Part shown: piece by piece, positions 8,403-8,653 of the stretch | How the letters are laid out: every line of letters begins with the position of its first letter | How positions within the stretch are numbered: the first letter of the stretch is position 1 | DNA from: Methanobacteriota archaeon | GTDB lineage: Archaea > Thermoplasmatota > Poseidoniia > MGIII > CG-Epi1 | DNA: 8,653 nucleotides | Direction of reading: 5' to 3' | Assembly: GCA_002724775.1 (NCBI GenBank) | Contig: PBPR01000030.1 | Coordinates: forward strand, 1-8,653 | Translations under genes and position numbers: made by a program | Notes under the pieces: generated by a model | What the model saw: only the letters and a program-made list of their open reading frames with translations | What the model was told of the DNA's origin: nothing | Database searches by the model: none

Positions 8403-8653
8403 AATAAATTAAACCAATCATTCTTTTTGAAGTCTTATTGCGTCGATAAGAATGGTAATTTTCATTTTCGTAAGTACATTGATTGCAATCAATAACATTT
8501 TTAATTCCAAGCTTTTGTAATTGAGAACTTGCAACAGCTTTTAAATTACAAAAAAATTTATCTTCAACTTTATCAATGAACTCATTTCCAAAATAGTCAA
8601 TAAATTCATTTTTCACCTCATAATTTTTTTGTGAAATTGATGGTCCAATAAAA
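8395..8653 (-). CDS. pgeF: PgeF/YfiH-family laccase-domain protein, C-terminal part (gene begins outside the window)
   Basis: This 85-codon fragment is open to the window edge. An internal GTG at 8614-8616 could look like a start, but similarity continues upstream of it (IGPSISQKNYEV), so it is an internal valine and the gene starts beyond 8653. The family was named multicopper polyphenol oxidase/laccase domain; members include E. coli YfiH (PgeF), linked to peptidoglycan editing, and purine-nucleoside-processing enzymes. The visible part matches the last third: GPSISQKNYEV (family GPaIgpCCYEVg), the helix NLKAVASSQLQKLGI, then QCTYENENYHSYRRNKTSKR (family CT....FFSyRR....TGR) and MIGLI at the end. 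The zinc-binding His/Cys residues usually lie upstream, outside the window. The CC pair is replaced by KN and TGR by SKR here. The family call is strong; the biochemical role is not settled from this part. Confidence 0.88.
   Translation of the reverse strand, partial: FIGPSISQKNYEVKNEFIDYFGNEFIDKVEDKFFCNLKAVASSQLQKLGIKNVIDCNQCTYENENYHSYRRNKTSKRMIGLIYYE

Noticed and set aside
8395..8616. A separate 73-codon small protein starting at the GTG at 8614-8616
   Set aside because: Family similarity (IGPSISQKNYEV) and the open frame continue upstream to the window edge, so this is the tail of a longer gene.

Overview
The window is strongly AT-rich DNA (about 30% G+C by eye, not computed). It is packed with genes that all lie on the minus strand, so transcription runs from high to low coordinates. 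There is no RNA gene, mobile element, CRISPR array or intergenic gap longer than about 50 bases. Compact layout, AT bias, AGA-type arginine codons, a TPR lipoprotein of a type I associate with the FCB group (Bacteroidota, Marinimicrobia/SAR406 and relatives) and a following OM-type lipoprotein suggest a streamlined, probably aquatic FCB-group bacterium. A clear AAGGAG ribosome-binding site before one gene fits Marinimicrobia-like lineages somewhat better than Bacteroidota. This placement is inference; no marker gene settles it.

In order of transcription: the 3' end of pgeF/yfiH (8395-8653), undecaprenyl-diphosphatase uppP (7659-8402), a PutP-like sodium:solute symporter (6172-7662), DNA polymerase III delta subunit holA (5163-6161), an ECF sigma factor (4601-5170) with its membrane anti-sigma-like partner (4131-4598), a 536-residue TPR lipoprotein (2472-4082), a small LolB/DUF4292-like lipoprotein (1925-2485), a family 2 glycosyltransferase (1002-1925), a chimeric ORF (449-1009) and the 5' part of NAD-dependent DNA ligase ligA (1-456). 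Neighbours overlap by 1 to 14 bases or are separated by 2, 10 or 47-48 bases, so the whole stretch could be one transcript with translational coupling. Functionally it mixes envelope work (UppP, two lipoproteins, glycosyltransferases), envelope-type stress signalling (sigma/anti-sigma) and DNA replication (HolA, LigA).

The main anomaly is the ORF at 449-1009. Its first 57 or so residues are the N-terminus of a family 4 glycosyltransferase, and the rest is the C-terminal half of PrmC/HemK, the release-factor glutamine methyltransferase, joined in frame. Both parent proteins are truncated. It looks like a deletion or assembly join that removed the rest of the glycosyltransferase gene and the front of prmC (at least about 1.4 kb if they were adjacent). 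Whether this is a real genomic event or an assembly/amplification artefact cannot be told from sequence alone. I found no convincing new defence, mobile or biosynthetic system; apart from the chimera this is an ordinary housekeeping region with a few variant motifs.
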